Positions 6,921-15,599 of a stretch of DNA of 64,000 bases are shown piece after piece. Within the stretch, counting starts at the first letter, position 1. The number at the start of each line of letters is the position of its first letter. The notes under the pieces are model-generated. The model made no database searches, was not told the DNA's origin, and was given only the letters and a program-made list of their open reading frames with translations. Both the position numbers and the translations under genes were made by a program. The stretch comes from Dehalogenimonas formicexedens (lineage in GTDB: Bacteria > Chloroflexota > Dehalococcoidia > Dehalococcoidales > Dehalococcoidaceae), in assembly GCF_001953175.1 (NCBI RefSeq), contig NZ_CP018258.1, positions 772,210 through 836,209 on the forward strand, given 5' to 3'.

Positions 6921-8825
6921 ATGCCTAAAATTCTAGACAGTATTAATTCCCCAGCTGACCTCAAACCCCTGTCTTTGGCCGACCTGAACAAATTGGCGGT
7001 CGAATTACGGGAAGAGATGGTCTCCCGAGTGACCGCCAACGGCGGTCATCTTGCTTCAAGCCTGGGAGCGGTGGAATTAAGCATTGCGCTGCACCGGGTT
7101 TTCGATTGTCCAAGAGACAAGATTGTTTGGGACGTGGGGCATCAATCCTACGCCCATAAGTTGTTGACCGGCCGTAGAGAGCAATTCGCGACCCTGCGGC
7201 AATTCGGCGGGTTATCAGGGTTCACCTGCAGGGACGAGAGCCCGTACGATGCCTTTACCGCCGGTCATGCCAGTACCTCGATCTCGGCCGCGGTGGGAAT
7301 GGCGGTCGCCAGAGATTTTGCAAATGATGATTACAATGTGATAGCCGTCATCGGTGACGGCGCGATTACGGGTGGTATGGCGTTGGAAGCCCTCAACAAT
7401 GCAGGGCATCTTGGCAGGCGCCTGATTGTTATTTTAAACGATAACGGTATGTCGATTTCACCGACTGTCGGGGCGATGTCCCGCCTGCTCGGCAAAGTCC
7501 GATTCGATAAGCGCTATTACAAGACCTCTGAAAACAGTAAAAGGCTTCTTTCTAAATTTGGAATAGGCAACCGTATCTGGGAACTCGGTCAGCGAGTAAA
7601 AGGCAGCATGAAGAAAATGATCATGCCGACCACTTTATGGGAAGAGTTTGGGTTTGCTTATACCGGACCAATTGACGGCCATAATATAGCTGACCTAATG
7701 TCAGCGCTCGAACAGGCCAAGAACTATTCCCACAAGCCTGCCTTGATCCATGTGGTGACTACCAAAGGCAAGGGCTACGAACCGGCTGAAAGTGACGCGA
7801 TCAATTTCCACGGGATTTCTCCCAAAGGCAGTCCCAAAAAGAACGGTAACAGCCACAAAGTCCCATCATATAGTGAGATTTTTGCCAGGACGGTAGAAAA
7901 GATAGCCCGGGACAACCCAAGAATCGTGGTTATCACCGCTGCGATGCCGGATGGGTACAGTCTGGGTCACATGCAATCGACGATGCCTGACCGCATCTTT
8001 GACGTCGGCATTTGCGAACAACATGCGGTAACATTTGCAGCGGGAATGGCAGCACAAGGCATGACTCCGGTCGTTGCCGTTTATTCAACATTTTTACAGC
8101 GTGCTTTTGATCAGATAATCCATGACGTTGCGTTGCAAAAACTACCGGTGGTTTTTGCTCTGGACCGGGGCGGTATTGTTGGGGAAGACGGTAAAACTCA
8201 CCAGGGGATCTTCGACCTTTCATACCTGTCTCTGATTCCAGATCTTATAGTCGCCGCACCCAAAGATGAAAACGAATTGCAACATATGCTTTACACCGCT
8301 ACCAGGTGCGGCAGGCCCATGGCGGTAAGGTACCCCAGGGGTGCAGGCACCGGTGTGGAATTGGATAACGAATTTAGAGAAATTCCGATAGGTAGCGCCG
8401 AAATAGTGCGTCAGGGACACGATGTGGCTGTTTTAGCGGCCGGAGCCAGCGTTGCCGCAGCTCTGGAAGCCGCCGAACTCTTGGAAACGAAGGGGATCAA
8501 GGCGACGGTTGTCAACGTGCGGTATATCAGTCCATTGGACGATAATTTGATACTCGAGATCGCCAAAGACATCAAGAGTTTTGTCACGGTCGAAGAGAAC
8601 GTTCTCGCCGGAGGACTGGGGAGCAGGGTCGCATCCCTCCTAAAAAGAACCGACCTGAACGACGTTAGATTGAAGTCACTTGGCATCCCGGACGAATTTG
8701 TTACTCACGGCACCCAGTCAAGGCTCAGGGCTAATTATCATCTGGATGCTGAAGGCATTGCCGGGGAGGTAGCGGCATTCGCCGAAGACGCTGAATTTTC
8801 GAAGCAATTCCTGGTTTCGAGTTAG
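6921..8825 (+). CDS. dxs: 1-deoxy-D-xylulose-5-phosphate synthase
   Basis: The protein has 634 residues from ATG 6921 (643 from GTG 6894). It catalyses the thiamine-diphosphate-dependent condensation of pyruvate and glyceraldehyde 3-phosphate, the first step of the MEP isoprenoid pathway. The order is transketolase-like: N-terminal ThDP-binding part with WDVGHQSYAHKLLTGR and GDGAITGGMALEALNNAGH, the middle pyrimidine domain with DVGICEQHAVTFAAGMA and the conserved histidine/glutamate, and the C-terminal domain FVTVEENVLAGGLGS. Length is normal for the family (about 620-640). A strong promoter lies immediately upstream. The next genes are glycolytic, so the block may link glyceraldehyde-phosphate supply with isoprenoid synthesis, though a 60-base gap follows. 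Confidence 0.97.
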   Translation: MPKILDSINSPADLKPLSLADLNKLAVELREEMVSRVTANGGHLASSLGAVELSIALHRVFDCPRDKIVWDVGHQSYAHKLLTGRREQFATLRQFGGLSGFTCRDESPYDAFTAGHASTSISAAVGMAVARDFANDDYNVIAVIGDGAITGGMALEALNNAGHLGRRLIVILNDNGMSISPTVGAMSRLLGKVRFDKRYYKTSENSKRLLSKFGIGNRIWELGQRVKGSMKKMIMPTTLWEEFGFAYTGPIDGHNIADLMSALEQAKNYSHKPALIHVVTTKGKGYEPAESDAINFHGISPKGSPKKNGNSHKVPSYSEIFARTVEKIARDNPRIVVITAAMPDGYSLGHMQSTMPDRIFDVGICEQHAVTFAAGMAAQGMTPVVAVYSTFLQRAFDQIIHDVALQKLPVVFALDRGGIVGEDGKTHQGIFDLSYLSLIPDLIVAAPKDENELQHMLYTATRCGRPMAVRYPRGAGTGVELDNEFREIPIGSAEIVRQGHDVAVLAAGASVAAALEAAELLETKGIKATVVNVRYISPLDDNLILEIAKDIKSFVTVEENVLAGGLGSRVASLLKRTDLNDVRLKSLGIPDEFVTHGTQSRLRANYHLDAEGIAGEVAAFAEDAEFSKQFLVSS

Positions 8826-8885
8826 CCATTATCCCGTGCTCTTTCACGAAGCGCTCTTTTTTGTACTGACTTAGCTGGAGTTTGA

Positions 8886-10082
8886 ATGGACAGGATGACG
8901 GTACGCGACATTGATGTTAGGGACAAGAAAGTGCTTGTACGTGTCGATTTCAATGTCCCTCTCGGCCCGGACGGGCACATCACCGACGACGGGCGCATCA
9001 AAGCTGCTATTCCGACCATTGAATACCTGGTTGAGAATGGGGCTAAAGTCATCATCATGTCTCACATGGGAAGGCCTGATGGTAACGTCGTGCCTTCGTT
9101 GTCATTAAAAGTTACGGCCGAGAGGCTGGCCGAACTGATGCGCCATCCGGTTGGCTTTGTCGATGAGTGTGTCGGACCTAAGGTAGAGGAAGCGGCAGCT
9201 GGGCTTGGAGACGGTGACATTCTCGTCCTGGAGAACCTTCGTTTCCACCCCGAAGAGGAGGCAAACGATCCAGACTTTGCTGAAAAACTGGCCCGGTTGG
9301 GTGAAATCTTCGTTGATGATGCCTTCGGCACCGCGCACCGGGCTCACGCTTCTATCGTGGGGGTGACAAGGTACCTTCCTGCCGTAGCTGGTCTGCTCCT
9401 TGAGAAAGAACTGATCTCCCTAGGACATATTCTCGAAACACCGGCGCGACCTTTTTGCGTCCTTTTCGGCGGAGCGAAAATCGCTGACAAGGTCAAATTA
9501 CTGGAAAATGTCATGGATAAGGTCGATACCATCCTCGTGGGTGGTGGCATGGCGGCGACTTTTCTTAAAGCCGACAACTACGAGGTGGGCAAGTCGATTG
9601 TCGATGACAAACTCGATGTCGCCGTTAAACTCATGGCCAAAGCTAAGAAGTACAACATCAAGTTCCTACTACCAAAAGATGTCATCGTCACCGGCGATCT
9701 GACTCCGGATGCGAGAGGTATCTGCGTACCCGTGGAGAAAATCCCGCCGCTGGGTCGGGTGGTCGATATCGGGCTGCTGACGATCAATCTGTTTACCAAA
9801 GAACTTGAACGGGCCAAGACCGTTTTCTGGAACGGGCCGATGGGGATATACGAAATGCCCCAGTTTGCGGAAGGCACGAAATCCATGGCCGACGTCATCA
9901 GCCGGCTTCACGCCACCACCATTATCGGCGGCGGTTCAACCGCCGAAATAGTCGCCGAACTCAAGTTGGCCGACAAGATGAGTTTCGTTTCTACCGGAGG
10001 CGGCTCATCGATGTTATTTCTTTCGGGCGAAAAACTCCCTGGGGTAGAAGCCCTCCTAAAAAAGAGCGGGAAATCGGGTTAG
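8886..10082 (+). CDS. pgk: phosphoglycerate kinase
   Basis: The protein has 398 residues, usual for a bacterial PGK, starting MDRMTVRDIDVRDKKVLVRVDFNVPLG. The substrate-binding segment MSHMGRPDG, the hinge region FGGAKIADKVKLLENVMDKVD and the nucleotide-binding C-terminal GGGSTAEIV...STGGGSSMLFLSGEKLPGVEAL are all present. It interconverts 1,3-bisphosphoglycerate and 3-phosphoglycerate with ATP. GGAG lies six bases before the ATG. It is followed one base later by phosphoglycerate mutase and then tpiA, so a glycolysis/gluconeogenesis operon is clear. Confidence 0.97.
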   Translation: MDRMTVRDIDVRDKKVLVRVDFNVPLGPDGHITDDGRIKAAIPTIEYLVENGAKVIIMSHMGRPDGNVVPSLSLKVTAERLAELMRHPVGFVDECVGPKVEEAAAGLGDGDILVLENLRFHPEEEANDPDFAEKLARLGEIFVDDAFGTAHRAHASIVGVTRYLPAVAGLLLEKELISLGHILETPARPFCVLFGGAKIADKVKLLENVMDKVDTILVGGGMAATFLKADNYEVGKSIVDDKLDVAVKLMAKAKKYNIKFLLPKDVIVTGDLTPDARGICVPVEKIPPLGRVVDIGLLTINLFTKELERAKTVFWNGPMGIYEMPQFAEGTKSMADVISRLHATTIIGGGSTAEIVAELKLADKMSFVSTGGGSSMLFLSGEKLPGVEALLKKSGKSG

Positions 10083-10083
10083 C

Positions 10084-11286
10084 ATGGATCAGATCGGTCT
10101 AATGCGCCAGCTCTGCCTGAAAACCGAGACGAAGATCGTTTTGGTGGTACTGGATGGCCTCGGTGGTTTGCCAAACGATGCGGGTAAAACCGAGCTTGAA
10201 ACGGCACACGTTCCCAATTTAGACGCTTTAGCCTCACAGAGTATCTGCGGACTATCTGATCCTGTGTTACCCGGCATTACCCCCGGTAGTGGCCCTGGGC
10301 ACCTGGCCTTGTTTGGGTATGACCCGTTACAATGTATGATCGGTCGCGGGATTCTCGAAGCCCTCGGCATAGATTTCGACCTGAAGCCCGGGGATGTCGC
10401 AGCGAGAGGAAATCTTTGCACTCTTGACGACCAAGGAATAATTACCGATAGACGGGCAGGTAGGGTCGATACCGAAAAAAGCCGGATAATCGCTTCGCAG
10501 TTGGATGGGATCGAGATCGAGGGTGTCAGGGTGATTGTAGAAGCGGTCAAAGACCACAGGGTGGTAGTGGTATTCCGGGGAGAAGGGCTCTCCGATTCCG
10601 TGACCGATTCGGATCCTCAACGCGTTGGTCTTGCGCCCCAACCTGTTTTTGCAGGTAACGATGACTCCACCAAAATGGCCAGGATAGCCAACGTTTTTCT
10701 TACTCAGGCTTCCAAGATTCTCGCCGGTCATCACCCGGCAAACGGGTTGCTGTTGCGAGGATTTTCGCGGATGCCCCATTTTCCAGGTTTCAAGGATGTA
10801 TATAAACTTGACGCCTGCGCCATTGCTTCGTATCCGATGTATCGGGGATTGGCCAAAGTGGTCGGAATGACCGTCGTAAAGACAGGCGCAACATTGGACG
10901 ACGAGATTAAAACGCTAAAAGAGAATTTCAACAAGTACGATTTCTTCTTCTTACATGTTAAAGCCACAGATGCCGCGGGTGAGGACGGCGATTTTGGCAG
11001 GAAAGTCTCGGTTCTTGAAGATTTTGACAGGCGTTTGCCTTTGATCATCGGACTAAAACCAGATGTCATGGTCGTCACCGGAGATCACTCTACTCCCGCG
11101 ACCCTTGGCGGTCACGGCTGGCACGCGGTACCCGTAGTGGTTAACGGGAAATTCTGCAGACCTGATACCGTATCCGCTTTCAATGAAACCGCCTGCATCT
11201 CAGGCGGGCTGGGACACATACCTGCGTGTCACATTATGCCCTTGGCGATGGCCAACGCGTTGAAATTGGAAAAATACGGTGCGTGA
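10084..11286 (+). CDS. apgM: 2,3-bisphosphoglycerate-independent phosphoglycerate mutase, archaeal type
   Basis: The protein has 400 residues. It belongs to the alkaline-phosphatase-like archaeal aPGAM family: VLVVLDGLGGLPND metal-binding start, LDALASQSICGLSDPVLPGITPGSGPGHLALFGYDP with the catalytic serine region, HVKATDAAGEDGDF and VVTGDHSTPATLGGHGWHAVPVV with the metal-binding Asp/His residues. It interconverts 3- and 2-phosphoglycerate using two divalent metals and no cofactor. It sits between pgk and tpiA with almost no gap on either side, so it is part of their operon. This archaeal-type enzyme, not GpmA or GpmI, is also found in other anaerobic bacteria. The start could alternatively be the internal ATG at residue 7. 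Confidence 0.93.
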   Translation: MDQIGLMRQLCLKTETKIVLVVLDGLGGLPNDAGKTELETAHVPNLDALASQSICGLSDPVLPGITPGSGPGHLALFGYDPLQCMIGRGILEALGIDFDLKPGDVAARGNLCTLDDQGIITDRRAGRVDTEKSRIIASQLDGIEIEGVRVIVEAVKDHRVVVVFRGEGLSDSVTDSDPQRVGLAPQPVFAGNDDSTKMARIANVFLTQASKILAGHHPANGLLLRGFSRMPHFPGFKDVYKLDACAIASYPMYRGLAKVVGMTVVKTGATLDDEIKTLKENFNKYDFFFLHVKATDAAGEDGDFGRKVSVLEDFDRRLPLIIGLKPDVMVVTGDHSTPATLGGHGWHAVPVVVNGKFCRPDTVSAFNETACISGGLGHIPACHIMPLAMANALKLEKYGA

Positions 11287-11287
11287 A

Positions 11288-12052
11288 ATGGGAAACAAGA
11301 CACCAGTAATCGCCGGCAATTGGAAGATGCATACTACGCTTTCTGAGGCTGTAGATCTCGTGACTAAGATAGGGCAGGGGACGGATAAGGGGTGGCGTGT
11401 AGAAACAATTGTCTGCCCTCCGTTCATTTCCCTCGCAAAATTGAAAGAACTCACCGCCGGTACGCCGATCGAGCTAGGCGCCCAGGATGTTTTTTACGAA
11501 GAAATTGGCGCCTATACCGGTGAAATCTCACCGGGCATGCTTTCCGGCCTCTGCCGTTATGTCATTGTCGGACATTCCGAACGGCGAATGTATTTCTGCG
11601 AGACCGACGAGACCGTAAACAGGAAATTGAAGGCCTCCATCAAACACGGGCTCAGGCCGATCATGTGCGTCGGAGAAAATTTGACCGAAAACGAGAGCAG
11701 CAACGCTGAGTCGGTTATCAGCCGGCAGATCAAGGAAGGTTTAAAGGGAATCGAATCTGCCGAGTTATTGATAGCCTATGAACCCATCTGGGCGATCGGA
11801 ACTGGCAAAGCGGCCACCGCGGCCTATGCCAACAACATAATGGGCCTTATCCGGAATTTGCTCAAAGGGCTTTTCGGGAGCGAGGCTGCTTTGAATATTC
11901 CATTGCTTTATGGCGGGAGCGTCAATGCCTCAAATATCACCGAACTATTATCCCAACCGGAAGTCGATGGGGCGTTGGTTGGCGGGGCAAGCCTTAAGGC
12001 CGACCAATTCTTAAGTATTTTGAAACAGGCCGGCGAATTGAGCTGTTCCTAA
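11288..12052 (+). CDS. tpiA: triosephosphate isomerase
   Basis: The protein has about 254 residues from ATG 11288; a GTG at 11279, overlapping the upstream gene, is the alternative start. It begins MGNKTPVIAGNWKMH, with the conserved Asn/Lys pair, the catalytic histidine in IVGHSERR and the catalytic glutamate in AYEPIWAIGTGKAAT, and closes with LYGGSVNASNI and DGALVGGASLKADQF. It interconverts dihydroxyacetone phosphate and glyceraldehyde 3-phosphate. It is the third gene of the pgk-apgM-tpiA cluster, followed after 18 bases by miaA. Confidence 0.97.
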   Translation: MGNKTPVIAGNWKMHTTLSEAVDLVTKIGQGTDKGWRVETIVCPPFISLAKLKELTAGTPIELGAQDVFYEEIGAYTGEISPGMLSGLCRYVIVGHSERRMYFCETDETVNRKLKASIKHGLRPIMCVGENLTENESSNAESVISRQIKEGLKGIESAELLIAYEPIWAIGTGKAATAAYANNIMGLIRNLLKGLFGSEAALNIPLLYGGSVNASNITELLSQPEVDGALVGGASLKADQFLSILKQAGELSCS

Positions 12053-12070
12053 CCGCCCGGTGGCAACCGC

Positions 12071-13012
12071 TTGAATAAGCTCATCGCCATCGTGGGTCCG
12101 ACGGGAAGCGGCAAAAGCGATCTCGCCGTCAAACTGGCGAAAACCTTCTGCGGAGAAATCGTCAACGCAGACAGCCGCCAGCTTTTAAGATACCTGGACA
12201 TCGGGACCGCAAAACAGACACCTGAGGATCTCGCCGGAGTACCAAGTCATTTATTTGACATAATTACTCCCGAAACAGATTTCAACCTGGCTGATTTTCA
12301 AAGACTGGCGTATTCCGCCTTCGACGAGATTCAATCCAGGAAGCGTTTGCCCATATTGGTCGGGGGCAGCGGTCTGTATGTCTGGACTGTTTTGGAGGGC
12401 TGGCAGATACCCAAGATTGCCCCGGACATGAATTTACGGAAAGAACTCGAGGGCAGGGCTAAGGCCGCAGGAAATGAAGTCCTTTACAAACGGCTTAAAC
12501 TTATGGACCCTGAAGCAGCCTCCAGGATTGACCCTAAGAACACCCGACGGATAATTCGGGCTCTTGAGACCAGGATAGCAGGAACATCCAGTTCTGGCGA
12601 TCGGCCAACCAAACAGGAACCTGCGTACCGGATTCTGGTTATTGGCCTCACGGCCGACCGAGAGGAACTGTACCGGAGGATTGACGCTCGCGTCGATAAA
12701 ATGATAGAAATGGGCCTGGTTGAGGAAGTAAGAGCCCTGCTTGACAGAGGGTATGCGCCCGATGCCGCTGGGTTCAGAAGCGTAGGGTACAAAGAAGTTG
12801 TAAGCTATTTAAAGGGTGAACTTAACCTCAGAGAAACAGTTGAACGCATTAAGGTTGAAACCCATCGCCTGGTAAGACACCAATACAATTGGTTTCATCT
12901 GAACGACGAACGCATTCATTGGTTTGATATCGGGACTGAATATTTGGAAAAAGTAAAACGATTGGTCTGTGAATTTGTGAAAGAGGCTGATTCGAATTAT
13001 GGATTTTACTAA
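12071..13012 (+). CDS. miaA: tRNA dimethylallyltransferase
   Basis: The protein has 313 residues from TTG 12071 (GGTGG upstream). The P-loop IVGPTGSGKSDLAVKLA, the DSRQ motif NADSRQLLRYLDIGTAK and the LVGGSGLY segment define MiaA. It adds the isopentenyl group to A37 of tRNAs reading UNN codons, using DMAPP, so it draws on the MEP pathway begun by dxs upstream. The length is normal. The gene overlaps dapF by 14 bases. Confidence 0.96.
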   Translation: MNKLIAIVGPTGSGKSDLAVKLAKTFCGEIVNADSRQLLRYLDIGTAKQTPEDLAGVPSHLFDIITPETDFNLADFQRLAYSAFDEIQSRKRLPILVGGSGLYVWTVLEGWQIPKIAPDMNLRKELEGRAKAAGNEVLYKRLKLMDPEAASRIDPKNTRRIIRALETRIAGTSSSGDRPTKQEPAYRILVIGLTADREELYRRIDARVDKMIEMGLVEEVRALLDRGYAPDAAGFRSVGYKEVVSYLKGELNLRETVERIKVETHRLVRHQYNWFHLNDERIHWFDIGTEYLEKVKRLVCEFVKEADSNYGFY

Positions 13013-13847
13013 GGTCCAGAGCGTCGGCAATGATTTTGTGCTAATCGAGACGGCTGATACCAAGAGTGATTGGTCAATTCTTGCCGGTGCAGTCTGCAAC
13101 AGGCATTTCGGCGTCGGTGCCGACGGGCTATTGCTGCTCATGCCTTCGGACAAGGCCGATTTTCGGATGCGCATTTTCAACACCGACGGTTCAGAAGCTG
13201 AAGCCTGCGGCAACGGCTTGCGTTGCCTTGTCCATTATATAAATGCCAAGAATGTGTCAGATGCCAAAAACCTAACAATCGAGACTCTTGGCGGGGTCAG
13301 GAAAGCTGAAATCTCGGGCGATTCCGGGAAATCAAGGATTCGCATAGGAATGGGCGCCCCGATATTTGAACCGCACTCAATTCCGGTGAATACCGAATTG
13401 GGTAAAGGCGGCCTTGTTTGCGGTATGACGGTAAATTACCCATTTCAAGCCGGAAATGTACCTCTCAAACTCGGTTTTGTTTCCATGGGGAACCCGCATG
13501 CTGTTTATTTCACGGATAAACCGGTGAATGAATTTTCCCTAGCCGAGATCGGTCCGGAAGTTGAAAAGGCGCCGATTTTCCCCAGGAAGACCAACTTCGA
13601 GGTCGCACGTGTTAGGAGCAGTCGTTCCATCGAGATGAGGGTTTGGGAACGGGGCGTTGGAGAGACGCTCGCCTGCGGTTCAGGCGCCTGTGCCGTGGCT
13701 GTCGCAAGCTGGATAATGGGCTACACTGGTGATACAGTTGACATAACGTTACCCGGTGGGAAATTGACCGCCGAATGGTCCGGGCAGGGAGACGTGTTCT
13801 TGACCGGTGAGGCTGAAATTGTGTTTACCGGCGCGTGGCTTAAATAA
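12999..13847 (+). CDS. dapF: diaminopimelate epimerase
   Basis: The protein has 282 residues, starting MDFTKVQSVGNDFVLIE. The two catalytic cysteines are visible in EAEACGNGLRCLVHY and ETLACGSGACAVAVA, the paired motifs of DapF. It converts LL- to meso-diaminopimelate for lysine synthesis. Its start overlaps the end of miaA, and the DapL-type aminotransferase follows 24 bases after its stop, so the DAP-aminotransferase pathway steps are adjacent. Confidence 0.96.
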   Translation: MDFTKVQSVGNDFVLIETADTKSDWSILAGAVCNRHFGVGADGLLLLMPSDKADFRMRIFNTDGSEAEACGNGLRCLVHYINAKNVSDAKNLTIETLGGVRKAEISGDSGKSRIRIGMGAPIFEPHSIPVNTELGKGGLVCGMTVNYPFQAGNVPLKLGFVSMGNPHAVYFTDKPVNEFSLAEIGPEVEKAPIFPRKTNFEVARVRSSRSIEMRVWERGVGETLACGSGACAVAVASWIMGYTGDTVDITLPGGKLTAEWSGQGDVFLTGEAEIVFTGAWLK

Positions 13848-13871
13848 CTAAGGCTCTGAAAGGTTTAACCT

Positions 13872-15056
13872 ATGAAAATCGCCCGGAGAATTGAAAATCT
13901 GCCGCCTTATCTATTTGTTACCATAAGCAAAAAGATAGCTGAAAAACGGGCACGCGGCGAAGAGGTGATCAGCTTCGGCATCGGCGATCCCGATCTTCCA
14001 ACACCCAAAAACGTAATCGACAAACTGTGCCTGGCCGCCCATGATCCGGCGAACCATCGTTATCCAGAATCCGAGGGCATGCCGGAATTGCGAAAAGCTA
14101 TCTCAACCTGGTACCAGCGACGGTTTGATGTCACCTTAGACCCGGATTCGGAGGTTTTGCCGCTAATCGGATCAAAGGAAGGCATCGGGCACATTACCTG
14201 GTGCATGCTGGACCCCGGCGATGTGGCATTAATTCCCGATCCGGCTTACCCGGTGTACGGTATAAGCACCTCGCTGGCGGATGCCGTTCCGTATCACATG
14301 CCATTGACTGCAGCCAATAATTTTCTACTAGATTTAGATTCAATTCCACACGAGATACTTGAGAAGGCAAAACTGCTGTGGATCTGCTATCCGAACAATC
14401 CCACCGGAGCAATCGCCGATATAGGATTCTTCGATAAAGTCGTGGCATTTGCCAAGGCTCACGACATAGCGGTATGCCATGACGGTCCGTACACCGAAGT
14501 GTCTTATGACGGATACAAACCGCCAAGTTTCCTGCAGGCTGCCGGCGCCAAGGACATCGGCATCGAGTTCCATTCGTTGTCCAAAAGCTACAACATGACG
14601 GGTTGGCGCGTCGGAATGGCGGTTGGTAACGCCAAAATGATCGATGCGCTCAAAAGGTTCAAATCTAATATCGACTCCGGCGTACCCCAGGCGATACAAC
14701 TTGCGGCAATCGAAGCTCTAACAGGTCCCCAGGACGAGATTGCACGACATAATGCGATCTACCAGCGGCGGCGCGACCTGGTTGTTGAGACACTTCAGGA
14801 CATGGGACTTGAAGTGCAGACGCCGAAAGCCAGCCTGTATGTATGGGCAAAAGTACCCAGGGGTTTTACTTCAGCCAGTTTTGCCACGGAAATGCTGGAC
14901 CAGGTTGGCGTTGTTGTTACGCCGGGTACCGGTTACGGCGCCGAAGGTGAAGGCTATGTAAGGCTGTCATTAACCCTTTCTGACGCCAGTCTCGTTAAAG
15001 GTCTTTCTAAATTATCGTCCTGGAGGGGCACGGTTGGCAGGAGTAAATCCCGGTAG
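13872..15056 (+). CDS. dapL: LL-diaminopimelate aminotransferase (DapL type)
   Basis: The protein has 394 residues and is a class I/II PLP aminotransferase. The PLP-lysine lies in HSLSKSYNMTGWRVG, with the Asn-Pro motif CYPNNPTGAIAD and the substrate-side segment FGIGDPDLPTPKNVIDKL. Immediately downstream of dapF, the likely reaction is tetrahydrodipicolinate to LL-diaminopimelate with glutamate as donor, the one-step DapL route. An aspartate or other aminotransferase cannot be excluded from sequence alone. The integrated element begins about 60 bases after this stop, so the gene was not interrupted. Confidence 0.85.
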   Translation: MKIARRIENLPPYLFVTISKKIAEKRARGEEVISFGIGDPDLPTPKNVIDKLCLAAHDPANHRYPESEGMPELRKAISTWYQRRFDVTLDPDSEVLPLIGSKEGIGHITWCMLDPGDVALIPDPAYPVYGISTSLADAVPYHMPLTAANNFLLDLDSIPHEILEKAKLLWICYPNNPTGAIADIGFFDKVVAFAKAHDIAVCHDGPYTEVSYDGYKPPSFLQAAGAKDIGIEFHSLSKSYNMTGWRVGMAVGNAKMIDALKRFKSNIDSGVPQAIQLAAIEALTGPQDEIARHNAIYQRRRDLVVETLQDMGLEVQTPKASLYVWAKVPRGFTSASFATEMLDQVGVVVTPGTGYGAEGEGYVRLSLTLSDASLVKGLSKLSSWRGTVGRSKSR

Positions 15057-15119
15057 CCTTTCCTGACAAAATCCAGCTATCGTTATGTAAAGACCGTGCT
15101 CTGAGCACTCCCTAATTAC

Positions 15120-15131
15120 CATAACATATAT
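15120..15131. repeat. left copy of 12-bp direct repeat, candidate attL
   Basis: CATAACATATAT occurs here and again at 25097-25108, the two ends of the minus-strand gene block. It is exactly 12 bases, with different bases on both sides. It contains the TGTTAT word (on the minus strand) that also forms the repressor operator. Confidence 0.5.
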
Positions 15132-15141
15132 CTCCGGTATC

Positions 15142-15315
15142 CTATTTAGTACGATCGTTTGGCAGATAGGGAGCGCCGGCGGACGTTTTTAGAGTTGGAG
15201 TTAGCACGTCCGCCACATATTGAGCCGTTGATTTGCCGGCGGCGGCGGCCGCAACCTTTAGCGCTTTATGGATCGAGATCGGGATCCGGATCATTGTTGT
15301 CGTTTCGTCGCTCAT
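15142..15315 (-). CDS. ribbon-helix-helix repressor
   Basis: The protein has 57 residues from ATG 15315; an ATG at 15327 lies upstream of the predicted transcript start and is less likely. The sequence MIRIPISIHKALKVAAAAAGKSTAQYVADVL has the beta strand plus two-helix pattern of Arc/MetJ-type RHH proteins (IRI strand residues about 9-13, then helices). Such proteins bind DNA as dimers on tandem short repeats. It is the last gene of the element, separated from the late operon by a terminator and a palindrome array, and has its own promoter overlapped by a tandem TGTTATCA repeat. It is the obvious candidate for the maintenance (lysogeny) regulator. Confidence 0.8.
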   Translation of the reverse strand: MSDETTTMIRIPISIHKALKVAAAAAGKSTAQYVADVLTPTLKTSAGAPYLPNDRTK

Positions 15316-15318
15316 AAC

Positions 15319-15355
15319 TGTTATCATGTTATCACTATCTAAAAAGGCTTGTCAA
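15319..15355 (-). promoter_or_regulatory. promoter and tandem operator of the RHH gene
   Basis: On the minus strand TTGACA (15350-15355), an 18-base spacer and TAACAT (15326-15331) predict a start near 15319, only four bases before ATG 15315, so the message is nearly leaderless. On the plus strand TGTTATCA is repeated head to tail at 15319-15326 and 15327-15334, covering the -10 and start point, the usual operator layout for RHH repressors. Confidence 0.65.
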
Positions 15356-15383
15356 TACTTTTTTTAACCGGCTAATAACAAAT

Positions 15384-15467
15384 GGATCCGGCCGGATCGG
15401 TACCGGAGCCGTTGCCGGCAACGGGAGCGGTACCGATATGTTTAGATCTAAACTGATCGGTACCGAT
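15384..15467. repeat. array of palindromes with a 15-bp period
   Basis: Perfect palindromes have dyad axes exactly 15 bp apart: GGATCC (15384-15389), CGGTACCG (15398-15405), CCGTTGCCGGCAACGG (15409-15424), CGGTACCG (15428-15435), GTTTAGATCTAAAC (15440-15453) and ATCGGTACCGAT (15456-15467). The CGGTACCG core thus recurs every 30 bp, alternating with unrelated palindromes. A further palindrome GATCCGGCCGGATC (15385-15398) lies off phase. The 15356-15550 region has no convincing gene. It could be a partition, replication, recombination or operator site. Confidence 0.7.
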
Positions 15468-15550
15468 ATCGTCTCGGGTAAAATGCCAGGCGGGCGCCGG
15501 AGCGGGCCGCGTTGGGCATTGTAGCGCCTGGCTTTTTGGATCCGGACAAC

Positions 15551-15580
15551 AAAAAAGCCGCGCGGGATCTTGCGCGGCTT
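15551..15580 (-). terminator. terminator of the element's late operon
   Basis: The stem AAGCCGCGC / GCGCGGCTT (15555-15563, 15572-15580) with an 8-base loop ends in a T run on the minus strand (complement of the six A at 15551-15556). It lies 20 bases beyond the last late gene. Confidence 0.88.
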
Positions 15581-15599
15581 TTATCAATCGTATTTAGCT

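Noticed and set aside
13872-15056. Interruption of dapL by the element
   Set aside because: The aminotransferase is full length with a normal C-terminus; the element begins about 60 bases after its stop.
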